In this document: positions 8,391-16,404 of the stretch, piece by piece
Numbering within the stretch: the stretch's first letter is position 1
How the letters are laid out: every line of letters begins with the position of its first letter
Source of the DNA: Melioribacter sp.
GTDB taxonomy: Bacteria > Bacteroidota > Ignavibacteria > Ignavibacteriales > Melioribacteraceae
Length of the DNA: 64,000 nucleotides
NCBI GenBank assembly: GCA_020723965.1
Contig: DYHW01000001.1
Location: 46,487 to 110,486, forward strand
Direction of reading: 5' to 3'
Notes under the pieces: generated by a model
Database searches by the model: none
Seen by the model: only the letters and a program-made list of their open reading frames with translations
What the model was told of the DNA's origin: nothing
Translations under genes and position numbers: made by a program

Positions 8391-9416
8391 TTAAAAAAAT
8401 ACGCCTGCAATTTTGGTTTTGCAAGCGGGGCAATGCGCCGCCTCAAGTTTATAATCTGTAACATTGTGCCATTCTCGTTTTATCAATATCACCTTACATA
8501 CCGGGCAATAAGTATTTTGCGCTGGGGGGTCATAAACATTTCCAACATAGCAATATTTAATTCCAAGTGAAAGAGCAATTTGACGAGCCGAACTTAGTGT
8601 TTTTGCCGGAGTGCGCGGCTTATCTTTCATTTTGAAATCCGGATGGAATGCCGTGAAGTGAAGCGGAACCTCGTCTCCAAGGTTTTCCAATATCCATTGG
8701 CACATCTGTTTTATCTCTTCTTCGGAATCGTTTTCACCGGGAATAAGAAGTGTTGTTATTTCGAACCAAACATCAGTTTCTTTTTTGATCCATATCAGCG
8801 TATCAAGAACAAATTCTAAATGAGAGAATGTGAGTTTGTGATAAAACGTTTCGGAAAAAGCTTTGAGATCAACATTAGCAGCATCGATGTATTTGTAAAC
8901 CTCTTTACGCGCTTCTTTATCAATATAGCCGGCTGTAACCATTACAGATTTTATTCCTTCTTCGCGCGCAAGTTTAGAAATATCAATTACATATTCGCCA
9001 AAGATCACCGGATCATTATAAGTGAAAGCAATTGACGGAGTGCGGTTTTTTTTTGCGAGCAAAACAACATCTTCCGGCGAAGCTGAGAGAGAGTGAACGC
9101 TGTCGAGTTTCGCTTTGCTTGTATTCCAGTTTTGACAAAATTTACACCCGAGATTACAACCGGCGGTTCCGAAACTTAAAATATTAGTACCCGGCAAAAA
9201 ATGATTGAGCGGCTTCTTCTCAATCGGATCAATTGCAAAACCCGTTGGTCTGCCGTAACCGATTGAATAAAGTTTGCCGCCGATATTTTTACGTATAAAA
9301 CAGAAGCCGGCTTGCCCTTCACCAATTGTGCAGTAGCGCGGACAAAGAGTGCAAAGAAGTTTCCCGTTATCGGCTTCATGCCACCACTTTGCAAGTTTGT
9401 AAGATGAATCACTCAT
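8391..9416 (-). CDS. amrS: AmmeMemoRadiSam-type radical SAM enzyme
   Basis: 341 aa from ATG 9416; a TTG three codons upstream is less likely. The radical SAM cluster motif Cys87-x3-Cys91-x2-Cys94 (GTAGCNLGCKFCQNW) is intact. A cysteine-rich N-terminus (Cys22, 25, 29, 39) and a C-terminal CPVC...CPAC zinc ribbon match the AmrS/PflA-like family. The motif FAIDPIEKKPLNHFLPGT is characteristic of this group. The biological reaction is unsettled. The usual partners, MEMO1-like and AMMECR1-like proteins, are not in this window. It lies 66 bp downstream of pyk on the same strand and may share its transcript. Confidence 0.9.
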   Translation of the reverse strand: MSDSSYKLAKWWHEADNGKLLCTLCPRYCTIGEGQAGFCFIRKNIGGKLYSIGYGRPTGFAIDPIEKKPLNHFLPGTNILSFGTAGCNLGCKFCQNWNTSKAKLDSVHSLSASPEDVVLLAKKNRTPSIAFTYNDPVIFGEYVIDISKLAREEGIKSVMVTAGYIDKEARKEVYKYIDAANVDLKAFSETFYHKLTFSHLEFVLDTLIWIKKETDVWFEITTLLIPGENDSEEEIKQMCQWILENLGDEVPLHFTAFHPDFKMKDKPRTPAKTLSSARQIALSLGIKYCYVGNVYDPPAQNTYCPVCKVILIKREWHNVTDYKLEAAHCPACKTKIAGVFF

Positions 9417-9420
9417 AAAA

Positions 9421-9478
9421 TGCAATTGCGAATTGTGAATTGATAATTGCGAATTGAAAAGGAAATAATTCTCAATTG
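9421..9478. repeat. AT-rich GAATTG repeat upstream of amrS
   Basis: Short reiterated units of CAATTGCGAATTG, GTGAATTG and ATAATTGCGAATTG fill the pyk-amrS gap. The piece ATTGAGAATTATTT on the minus strand also occurs in the palindromic cluster around 1928-1938, so this looks like a fragment of the same dispersed intergenic family. It forms the leader just before the amrS start. Confidence 0.45.
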
Positions 9479-9482
9479 TCCA

Positions 9483-10910
9483 TTATATTATCGTAAATCT
9501 TATCCAAGTTTTTCTTCCTTTATCTGTATAAGGCGCACCGCTTGCGAAAATAATTACATCTCCCTCACGAACTAAATCTTTCTCTTTTAACAAGTAGATC
9601 GAATCGTTAATTACTTTTTCTTCGCTGCTAATATCTTCCATATAAAAAGGATAGACACCCCAGCAGAGGTTTAAAGTGTTGAGCGATTCAAATTTATCAG
9701 AGAACGCATAAATTGGCGCATCCGGCCGGTACATAGAAACAGAGCGCGCTTTTCTACCGAAATGCGTGAAGATCACAATTGCTGCAGCTCTGATTTGTCC
9801 GGCAATATTTACAATTGCTCGTCCTGTAGAATCAAACAGATTGTCGGTTAAGTCTTTGGGAATTTGATATTCTATTTTTTGGTGGAGAGTCGGCTGTGCT
9901 TCTGCAGTAAGAAGAATATTATTCATAATTTTTACGGCATCAACAGGGTATTTACCTATCGAAGTTTCTCCGCTTAACATCACAACGTCAGTTCCGTCGA
10001 AAACCGCATTGGCAATATCCGATGCTTCTGCGCGTGTAGGAACCGGATTGTGGATCATAGATTCCAGCATTTGAGTTGCGGTGATTACCAATTTGCCGAT
10101 AGAATTACACTTTTTTATTATCCTTTTCTGCACAATCGGAACAATTTGCGGGGCAAGCTCAACGCCAAGATCGCCGCGGGCAACCATAATGCCATCGGCT
10201 TCATTCAGTATCGCATCAAAGTTTTCAATTGCTTCAGGTTTTTCAATTTTTGCAATCACTGGTTTATTGAAACCTTTTTTTTGCAGCCAATCTTTTAGCA
10301 GCTTTATATCATCGGCTTTGCGAACGAACGAAAGTGCTATTAAATCAACGCGATGCTTAAGCGCAAATTCGAGATCGGCAAAATCTTTTTCCGTAACAGA
10401 CAACGTGCTCAAAGCCATACCCGGAAGATTCATCCCCTTCTTCGGTTTGAGCAGACCGCCTTCGATAATTTTACAAATCACAGATCGTTCGCTTTTCTTT
10501 TTAACCTCAAGTCTGATAAGTCCGTCATCGATCAAAATTATTTCGCCTAATTGTGCATCTTCCGGAAGCTGTTTGTAGCTTGTAGAAATTTTTTCTTTTG
10601 TGCCAATCACTTCATCGGTTGTTATCTCAATTTCATTGCCGGATTCAATTTCTATCTCAGCCCGGCTCAATTGCCCTATTCTAATTTTAGGTCCTTGAAG
10701 ATCGATCAAGATTGGAATTGAAAGCGACTTACGGACGCAAATTTCGTTAATAAGATTAAAAATATGTTCGAAGAATTCATAATTGCCGTGCGAAAAATTC
10801 AAGCGGAAGGCATCGCAGCCGGCATCGATCAACGCTTCAAGTTTCTCTTTTGAATTTATTGCCGGTCCTACAGTGGCAAGTATTTTTGTTTTTGCCAATT
10901 TTTTTCCCAC
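9483..10910 (-). CDS. pyk: Pyruvate kinase
   Basis: 475 aa, GTG start at 10910 with a GGAAGAA ribosome site. It converts PEP and ADP to pyruvate and ATP. The start TKILATVGPAINS, the substrate loop FRLNFSHGNYEFF, the active-site segment IAKIEKPEAIENFD, the motif GIMVARGDLGVEL, TATQMLESMIHNPVPTRAEASDIANAV and MLSGETSIGKYP are all canonical. The B domain (about 70-170) and the C-terminal allosteric domain are complete, and the length is normal. No terminator is obvious before amrS. Confidence 0.97.
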   Translation of the reverse strand: MGKKLAKTKILATVGPAINSKEKLEALIDAGCDAFRLNFSHGNYEFFEHIFNLINEICVRKSLSIPILIDLQGPKIRIGQLSRAEIEIESGNEIEITTDEVIGTKEKISTSYKQLPEDAQLGEIILIDDGLIRLEVKKKSERSVICKIIEGGLLKPKKGMNLPGMALSTLSVTEKDFADLEFALKHRVDLIALSFVRKADDIKLLKDWLQKKGFNKPVIAKIEKPEAIENFDAILNEADGIMVARGDLGVELAPQIVPIVQKRIIKKCNSIGKLVITATQMLESMIHNPVPTRAEASDIANAVFDGTDVVMLSGETSIGKYPVDAVKIMNNILLTAEAQPTLHQKIEYQIPKDLTDNLFDSTGRAIVNIAGQIRAAAIVIFTHFGRKARSVSMYRPDAPIYAFSDKFESLNTLNLCWGVYPFYMEDISSEEKVINDSIYLLKEKDLVREGDVIIFASGAPYTDKGRKTWIRFTII

Positions 10911-10984
10911 TTCTTCCGCTTATCCATTATTGATTTTTTTTCTACTGCCTAACTGTAAAATAATATAAAAATGAAAAAGATGTG

Positions 10985-11185
10985 CAGTTAGCTATTAGCT
11001 TTTGGCTGCTCGCCTGGCTTCCCGTTTCGCCTTCGTCTTGACGAAGTGGACGCGCAAGTCGAAGCTGGTCAGCAGTCAACAGTCGGCAATTAGCTTTTAG
11101 CCCTCAGCTATTAGCCATGCACTGAGCGAAGCGAAGTGAAACCGCCGGTCACTGATAACTGATCACCGATAACATTCAGCATCCA
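10985..11185. repeat. AGC-rich intergenic repeat region upstream of the kelch gene
   Basis: The 388-bp gap between divergent pyk and the kelch gene holds many imperfect copies of GTTAGCTATTAGCTTTTGGC, CAGCAGTCAACAGTC, TTAGCTTTTAGCCCTCAGC and CACTGATAACTGATCACCGAT, plus CTTCGTCTTGACGAAG (11031-11046). It is non-coding. A similar CAACTGCTGACTGCT motif closes the window at 63986-64000. This looks like a dispersed intergenic repeat; no CRISPR-like unit spacing is present. Promoters for both genes presumably flank it but are not clear. Confidence 0.55.
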
Positions 11186-11298
11186 GAGATTTTGCAGTTG
11201 CTTTTAATAGAAAATTTGTTAGTTTGTTTTTGAGGTTTTTGGGGAACTACAATTGAACCAATACATAGAGTTCAAATTCTAATTCCACGGAGGTTAGC

Positions 11299-12678
11299 AT
11301 GAAGAACTTTCTGGGAATCCATGCCTTTGGCAGTAGAGTATTACTTTTCACTTTTTTTTCTACTTATTCTTTTTCCCTTGCACAAAACTACGGCGGCTGG
11401 AGACAAATAGATTCTTTAATAGAAGCCAGGTATAGTCATTCAGCAATTCAACTTGCGGATGGAAATGTACTTGTTGTGGGCGGAGCCGGAGCGAAGGACC
11501 TAAGATCTTGCGAAATCTATGATACTTTTTTAAACCGATGGTCGGAAGCAGCTAAAACAAATTTTGTAAGAGGATCTCATCGTTTAATTATGCTTGACAG
11601 CAAACGTGTTTTGGCTGTTGGTTCGTCGGTAACTAAGTCAGCCGAAATCTACGATCTTTCCTCAAATAAATGGATATTGACCGATTCGTTGAAAGTTAGA
11701 AAAGGATCAGGTGATCACCAGATAGTAAAATTATTAGATGGGAGAATCTTAGTTATAGGCGGCTATACTTTTGATTATCGGGAATTAGAAAAACAAACCC
11801 TTAGGATGTGTGAAGTGTATGATGAAAAAACGGGGAAGTGGAATTTAGTTGATTCATTGAAAACACCTAGACACTCTCATAGCGCAACATTATTGAAAGA
11901 CGGAAGAGTATTAGTTACTGGTGGTAGAAATTTTACAAGTGTACTTAGAACTTGTGAAATATATGATCCTAATACGAATAAATGGACAGATGCAGCGCCA
12001 ATGAACATAGCAAGAGAAAATCCCAGTGCCGTCCTATTGCCAAGTGGTAAAGTCTTTGTTGGTAATGAACTATACAATTCTCTCACAAATACATGGACAT
12101 TATTAGATAGTCTCCAATCAAGTAAAACTAGTGGAATAGCTTTTATCATTGACGATAGAAACATTCTTATTGTTGGCTCAGATTCTTATCAAACACTTAA
12201 ATGGGAAATTTATGATTATGTTGAATTTAAGTCGAAATATGTTGGTGCTGTGAACACAAACAGTTTTTCGAACACTATAGCTCAGTTGAAAGACGGACGT
12301 GTGTTGGTCAGTGGTGGCATAACACTTGAATATTACCCTTTGATTAAGCAGGTTAAAAGATGTTGGATATTTGGTAAAAACTTTACTGGTGTTGAGGGGG
12401 TCATTGCTCAAGCAGATAATGACGTTTTCTTTCAAAATTACCCCAACCCCTTCAACCCAGTAACAAGAATTAGTTTTTCAATCCCGCAGAAGAGCCAAAT
12501 CAAACTAAAAGTTTTTGATGTGCTTGGAAGAGAAATTTCTCTTCTTGCAGACGGAGTTTATGAAGCGGGCAAATATGAAGTTGAATTCAACGCAAGTAAT
12601 TTACCAAGCGGAGTTTATTTTTATAATCTCACAACTGCAAGCGGTTCGTTCACGAAGAAGATGATGGTGATCAAGTAA
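11299..12678 (+). CDS. Secreted kelch-repeat protein with T9SS sorting domain
   Basis: 459 aa, ATG start with an excellent GGAGG site. An N-terminal signal peptide of about 29 aa ends SFSLAQ. Residues about 35-370 carry six or seven kelch repeats (motifs like LADGNVLVVGGAG, LLDGRILVIGGYT, LKDGRVLVTGGRN with CEIYD...W), which should fold as a beta-propeller. A linker leads to a type A T9SS C-terminal domain at about 380-459 (NYPNPFNPVTRISF, VFDVLGREI, LPSGVYFYNLT, KKMMVIK). This is cargo exported across the outer membrane by type IX secretion and anchored or released there; its ligand is unknown. A decayed copy of one repeat lies just downstream. Confidence 0.93.
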   Translation: MKNFLGIHAFGSRVLLFTFFSTYSFSLAQNYGGWRQIDSLIEARYSHSAIQLADGNVLVVGGAGAKDLRSCEIYDTFLNRWSEAAKTNFVRGSHRLIMLDSKRVLAVGSSVTKSAEIYDLSSNKWILTDSLKVRKGSGDHQIVKLLDGRILVIGGYTFDYRELEKQTLRMCEVYDEKTGKWNLVDSLKTPRHSHSATLLKDGRVLVTGGRNFTSVLRTCEIYDPNTNKWTDAAPMNIARENPSAVLLPSGKVFVGNELYNSLTNTWTLLDSLQSSKTSGIAFIIDDRNILIVGSDSYQTLKWEIYDYVEFKSKYVGAVNTNSFSNTIAQLKDGRVLVSGGITLEYYPLIKQVKRCWIFGKNFTGVEGVIAQADNDVFFQNYPNPFNPVTRISFSIPQKSQIKLKVFDVLGREISLLADGVYEAGKYEVEFNASNLPSGVYFYNLTTASGSFTKKMMVIK

Positions 12679-12727
12679 CTACCGCATCGGCCAGTCTTCC
12701 CCAAAAGCCGTGGTTGGTTAAACTGAC

Positions 12728-12818
12728 TAACCCTTAGGATGTGTGAAGTCTATGATGAAAAAAACGGGGAGTAGAATTTTGCCGTTTCATTGAAAACACC
12801 CTAGCGCAAAATTATTGA
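12728..12818 (+). pseudogene. Decayed duplicate of a kelch-gene segment
   Basis: The stretch from about 12728 closely repeats 11796-11896 inside the kelch gene. CCCTTAGGATGTGTGAAGT, TATGATGAAAAAA, CGGGGA, TTTCATTGAAAACACC and AGCGCAA are shared in order, with an extra A that shifts the frame and a deletion of about 13 bases. It has no start, no signal peptide and no open frame. It is a relic of a tandem duplication or incomplete recombination in a kelch gene array. Confidence 0.8.
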
Positions 12819-12874
12819 TAACTGCCATATTGATCATGACAAGTAGAGATCAGAGCGGCAAAAGCAAATAAATA
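12814..12874. repeat. Decayed copy of the GATCCCGAC-core repeat
   Basis: ATTGATAACTGCCATATTGATC and, after a gap, GCGGCAAAAGCAAATAAAT correspond to the two flanks of the element at 58226-58329. The palindromic core between them is deleted or decayed to about 27 bases. It lies directly behind the kelch relic. Confidence 0.55.
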
Positions 12875-12882
12875 AAAAAAAC

Positions 12883-13164
12883 TTAATTATAATTTTCAAA
12901 AGATTTTTTCTTATCCCTAAAAAGAAAAAAGAGAATTGCAGCGCTTAAAATCGTCATTCCGATAATTGCAGCGCTCAGATCCAGCCCCCATACAAATCTA
13001 TCTACCCATACTTTTTGCGTCATTTCCGGAAAGAGTTCATCCTTTGTCTCAAGAAGAACTTGAGTTTTAGTGAATATTTCTCCACCGTATAACTGCCAAA
13101 TGATAAGTGAGGCAATAATGATTATCGTTGTAGATATCAAAACAATTTTTTGTTCCTTATTCAT
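12883..13164 (-). CDS. Small two-helix membrane protein
   Basis: 93 aa from ATG 13164; a TTG eight codons upstream is an alternative. Two hydrophobic helices (about 7-26 and 63-84) flank a polar loop of about 35 residues rich in Lys and Glu, and the tail is basic. Topology suggests an inner-membrane protein with a periplasmic loop. No family is recognised and no operon partner is adjacent: the kelch gene converges on it and sucC diverges. Confidence 0.55.
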   Translation of the reverse strand: MNKEQKIVLISTTIIIIASLIIWQLYGGEIFTKTQVLLETKDELFPEMTQKVWVDRFVWGLDLSAAIIGMTILSAAILFFLFRDKKKSFENYN

Positions 13165-13305
13165 TTTGATTCTTATTTTATAAAACAAAAATAATTTTAT
13201 ACTGAAACGAAATTTGTCTTCTCTAAGTTCCTTTGAATCTGATGATTAAATGAGTTAATTTTTCAGCAGTCATAATAATAAATTTGTATAAGTTAAAGGG
13301 TAATC

Positions 13306-14532
13306 ATGAAAATACACGAATATCAAGCGAAAGAAGTTTTGAAAAAATACGGCGTGCCGGTTCAGGATGGAATTGCAATTAAAGATATTTCCGAATTTGA
13401 CGATGCAATTACAGAGTTACAAAGGCGCGGAATAAGTCAGTTTGTTGTGAAATCGCAGATCCACGCTGGCGGAAGAGGAAAGGGAAAACTATACAATCCA
13501 AACAATAAAGAGGAATTAGTGCTTGAAGGCGGTGTAAAGTTTACAACAGATGTTCTAAAAGCTAAAGAGTATGCTGTAAAAATGTTGGGAAATCTTCTTG
13601 TTACTCATCAAACCGGTAGTGAAGGAAAAATTGTAAAAACGCTTTTTATTACAGAAGGGCTCGATTATAAAAAAGAATTGTATTTAGGAATTTTGCTTGA
13701 CCGCGCTGTTTCTAAAAACGTAATTATGGCTTCAACCGAAGGGGGCGTTGAAATTGAAAAAGTTGCAGAAGAAACTCCTGAAAAAATAATTAAAGAATGG
13801 ATTGATCCCTCTGCCGGTTTGCATGCATATCAAGCGCGCAAACTTGCTTTCGGGTTGGGTCTTGAAGGCGCTGCATTCAAAAATTTTATCCCCTTCATTT
13901 TGAAATTATATAAAGCTTATGAAGAAACGGATTCTTCCATGCTCGAAATAAATCCCCTGATCATAACTAACGATGATCTCATTTTAGCTCTTGACGCAAA
14001 AATGAATTTTGACGATAACGCATTGTACCGCCATCCGGAAATTGTTGAATATCGTGATCTTGACGAAGAAGACCCGCTCGAAATAGAAGCTTCCAAATAC
14101 AATCTAAATTACATCAAGCTTGATGGGAATGTTGGCTGCATGGTTAACGGCGCCGGACTAGCAATGGCAACAATGGATATTATAAAACTTGCCGGCGGAG
14201 AACCAGCAAACTTTTTAGATGTTGGCGGCGGGGCAAATAAAGAAACTGTTGCAAACGGATTCAAAATTATTTTGTCTGACCCAAATGTTAAAGCAATACT
14301 AATAAACATCTTTGGCGGAATTGTTCGATGCGACCGCGTTGCACAAGGCGTAATTGATGCTGTTAAAGAGATGGCTGTTCAAGTTCCTGTTGTTGTTCGC
14401 CTTGAAGGAACCAACGCAGTTGAAGCAAAAGAACTTTTAGAAAATTCCGGTTTGAATTTTGAAGTAGCGCTTAGTTTGCAAGATGCGGCTCAAAAAGTTA
14501 CTTCTGTTTTAACTTACGAAACTTTTGCCTAA
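13306..14532 (+). CDS. sucC: Succinate-CoA ligase (ADP-forming) beta subunit
   Basis: 408 aa, ATG start with AAAGGG site. The start MKIHEYQAKEVLKKYGVPV is the SucC signature, followed by the ATP-grasp domain (VVKSQIHAGGRGKGKL, LYLGILLDRAVSKNVIMAS, MLEINPLI). The C-terminal CoA-ligase domain carries FLDVGGGANKETV and INIFGGIVRCDRVAQG. It acts in the TCA cycle, making succinate and ATP from succinyl-CoA, or the reverse. Unusually, the alpha subunit gene sucD is not adjacent, so it must lie elsewhere. A hairpin terminator follows. Confidence 0.96.
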   Translation: MKIHEYQAKEVLKKYGVPVQDGIAIKDISEFDDAITELQRRGISQFVVKSQIHAGGRGKGKLYNPNNKEELVLEGGVKFTTDVLKAKEYAVKMLGNLLVTHQTGSEGKIVKTLFITEGLDYKKELYLGILLDRAVSKNVIMASTEGGVEIEKVAEETPEKIIKEWIDPSAGLHAYQARKLAFGLGLEGAAFKNFIPFILKLYKAYEETDSSMLEINPLIITNDDLILALDAKMNFDDNALYRHPEIVEYRDLDEEDPLEIEASKYNLNYIKLDGNVGCMVNGAGLAMATMDIIKLAGGEPANFLDVGGGANKETVANGFKIILSDPNVKAILINIFGGIVRCDRVAQGVIDAVKEMAVQVPVVVRLEGTNAVEAKELLENSGLNFEVALSLQDAAQKVTSVLTYETFA

Positions 14533-14551
14533 TTGTATTTGTTAAGAATAG

Positions 14552-14589
14552 AAACCCGGTTCCTTTCTCGGCTGGGTTTAAAACTTTTT
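14552..14589 (+). terminator. Probable terminator after sucC
   Basis: An 8-bp stem with one G-T pair, AAACCCGG (14552-14559) with CTGGGTTT (14572-14579), has a 12-nt loop and is followed five bases later by TTTTT. It is moderately strong and lies 19 bp after the sucC stop. Confidence 0.6.
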
Positions 14590-14599
14590 GATAGAAATT

Positions 14600-14971
14600 A
14601 TGATCGAAATAAAAATAACAATAGACAGCGCATTAGCTCTTCTGCTTGAGAGGATGAAATTCGAACTACGCCTCAGGCAAAAGTCGGGAATGATCTCCCG
14701 CGGACTTCGGTTAGAGGATCTTTCTTACAAAGAACTACTTCCGATTGTCGAATCTTCTCTATTCGATACAGTTTGGTTGCTTCCTCTAGAACTAATAACC
14801 TCTGAAACAAACCTCACGCAAATTATAACTAGCTCTGTACGAGCATTATCCAGAGTTTTTAAGAGAGAAGAATTTACTCTTTACAGCGAAAGGCAAGTTA
14901 AAAATATTATTCTCCCTGTTCAAAAATATCTTTCACTTTATACACAAACTAAGCAATATTCTCAGAACTGA
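14600..14971 (+). CDS. Hypothetical protein
   Basis: 123 aa from ATG 14600; a TTG four codons upstream is also in frame. No Shine-Dalgarno is obvious. The protein is largely helical and amphipathic, with no signal peptide, membrane segment or cysteine. The composition looks coding and the frame is open to the stop at 14971, but no family is recognised. The 130 bp before the galactokinase-fold gene shows nothing clear. Confidence 0.5.
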   Translation: MIEIKITIDSALALLLERMKFELRLRQKSGMISRGLRLEDLSYKELLPIVESSLFDTVWLLPLELITSETNLTQIITSSVRALSRVFKREEFTLYSERQVKNIILPVQKYLSLYTQTKQYSQN

Positions 14972-15101
14972 TCGGTTGCCGGGCATGAAGCCCATATTAA
15001 AAACATATTTAACAAATTATAATAAGACAAAAACATACTTTGCTCTATCTAATAAGAGCGAAAAAATTGTAATCGGAAGAGAGATTTCTTGACAGGCAAA
15101 G

Positions 15102-16292
15102 ATGATAAACAGAAATGGAGTTAATGAAAATATTATTCTTGCAAAGCAGCAGTTTGAAAAATGTTTTGGGGTTTCAAACAACATTTCAATTGCAATTTGT
15201 CCGGCAAGCGTAATTCTTCTTGGAGATCATACTCATTATAATGAGGGCATTTTAATTTCCACTTGTGTTAACAGCTATTGGACTGCAATTATTAGAAAGA
15301 GAAAAGATATTTCTATTAGCTTTGCTTCAACAGGTTCTGAAAAAATTTATAGAACAACACTCGATAAGATTGATCTAAACAATAATGAAGCATTCATTTT
15401 GCTGCTCGGGTTAACAAAAATTCTTTACGATGAAGGATTGCTGCATTTCGGTTTCGACTGCGTTATTTCTTCTGACGTGCCGGATTGTTTGGGGCTGGGT
15501 TCATGGGCGGCAATGCAAGTCGCTTTCTTAAATAATCTGAATAAAGTATTTTCATTTCCTTTTGAAGAGGTTCAGCTTCTCGGGTTAATTCACAAAAATG
15601 AGCTTAACATCTTAGGAAAAATTTCGAATATTGCACATCACTACACAGCACAATTTGGAAAAGAAAATAAATTATTCTTTATGGATCTTAGAAGTAAGAA
15701 GTATCAATCATTTTCTTTTGGCAATAGAAATTTTGCTCTGATCGTTTGCGATAGTGGAGAAAAAATTATTGATCCGCAAAAAATTTGTAATGAAAGAATA
15801 GAAGAGTGCGAAGTGGGAGTTAAGGGGCTGCGTCTATACGTTTGGGGAATTAAAAATTTACGCGATGTAGAAGAAGATTTTCTGCTAAAGCATTACCATA
15901 TGCTGCCCAAGAAAATTTTCAGCAGAGTATTTTATAATGTGAAGGAAAGGAAAAGAACTGAAATTGCTTTAAAATTTTTTAAAAAAAATCTTTTTGAAAA
16001 ATTTGGTGCATTAATAAGTGAATCGCACTGGGGATTATCGAAAGATTATGAAATAAGCGGAGAGAAAAGTGATTATCTTGTAACAGAGGCGGTAAAGCTG
16101 CCTGGTACTTTGTGTTCGAAGATGATCAGTTGTTCTCCTTTGAGATGTACCTTTAATTTTGTTGAAGAAAAATTAGCCGATAACTTTATAGAAAAGATAA
16201 ATAAATTGTTTTACATCCAGTTTCAAAATGAACTTCGTATTTATAAATTCAGACCTACCGGAGGAGTAAAAAAATCACGCTCAAAAAGTTAG
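15102..16292 (+). CDS. Galactokinase-fold GHMP protein, likely catalytically inactive
   Basis: 396 aa, about the length of GalK, and alignable throughout. However the signatures are altered. Motif I reads LLGDHTHYNEG (40-49) instead of LIGEHTDYNxG, so Glu and sugar-binding Asp become Asp and His. The ATP loop reads VPDCLGLGSWAAMQV (126-140) instead of VPxGAGLSSSAS. The catalytic MDQF becomes AHHY (178-181). The glycine loop GGGFGGCT becomes SCSPLRCT (343-350). The GKEN...DLRS region and late DYLVTEA segment remain GalK-like. I infer a pseudokinase with a sensor or regulatory role. It is upstream of the TPR and aroE genes; no other gal gene is near. Confidence 0.85.
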   Translation: MINRNGVNENIILAKQQFEKCFGVSNNISIAICPASVILLGDHTHYNEGILISTCVNSYWTAIIRKRKDISISFASTGSEKIYRTTLDKIDLNNNEAFILLLGLTKILYDEGLLHFGFDCVISSDVPDCLGLGSWAAMQVAFLNNLNKVFSFPFEEVQLLGLIHKNELNILGKISNIAHHYTAQFGKENKLFFMDLRSKKYQSFSFGNRNFALIVCDSGEKIIDPQKICNERIEECEVGVKGLRLYVWGIKNLRDVEEDFLLKHYHMLPKKIFSRVFYNVKERKRTEIALKFFKKNLFEKFGALISESHWGLSKDYEISGEKSDYLVTEAVKLPGTLCSKMISCSPLRCTFNFVEEKLADNFIEKINKLFYIQFQNELRIYKFRPTGGVKKSRSKS

Positions 16293-16404
16293 AAAATCTT
16301 CAACATTAGAAGCTTTCGCGTACGTAAACAATCTGCAACACAAATTCAACTTGATTTTCACTTTTGTTCGCTATACATTTTCTATAGAATAATGTGGAGT
16401 ATAG

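Noticed and set aside
10081..10578. 165-aa plus-strand frame within pyk
   Set aside because: Antisense to strongly conserved pyruvate kinase motifs; Ser/Phe-rich shadow composition.
10985..11185. CRISPR-like array upstream of the kelch gene
   Set aside because: Units differ in length and sequence, there are no regular spacers and no cas genes nearby.
13260..13305. Bacteroidota-type promoter TAAATTTG upstream of sucC
   Set aside because: The TAnnTTTG match at 13279 has no TTTG box at the expected distance upstream, so chance in AT-rich DNA is likely.
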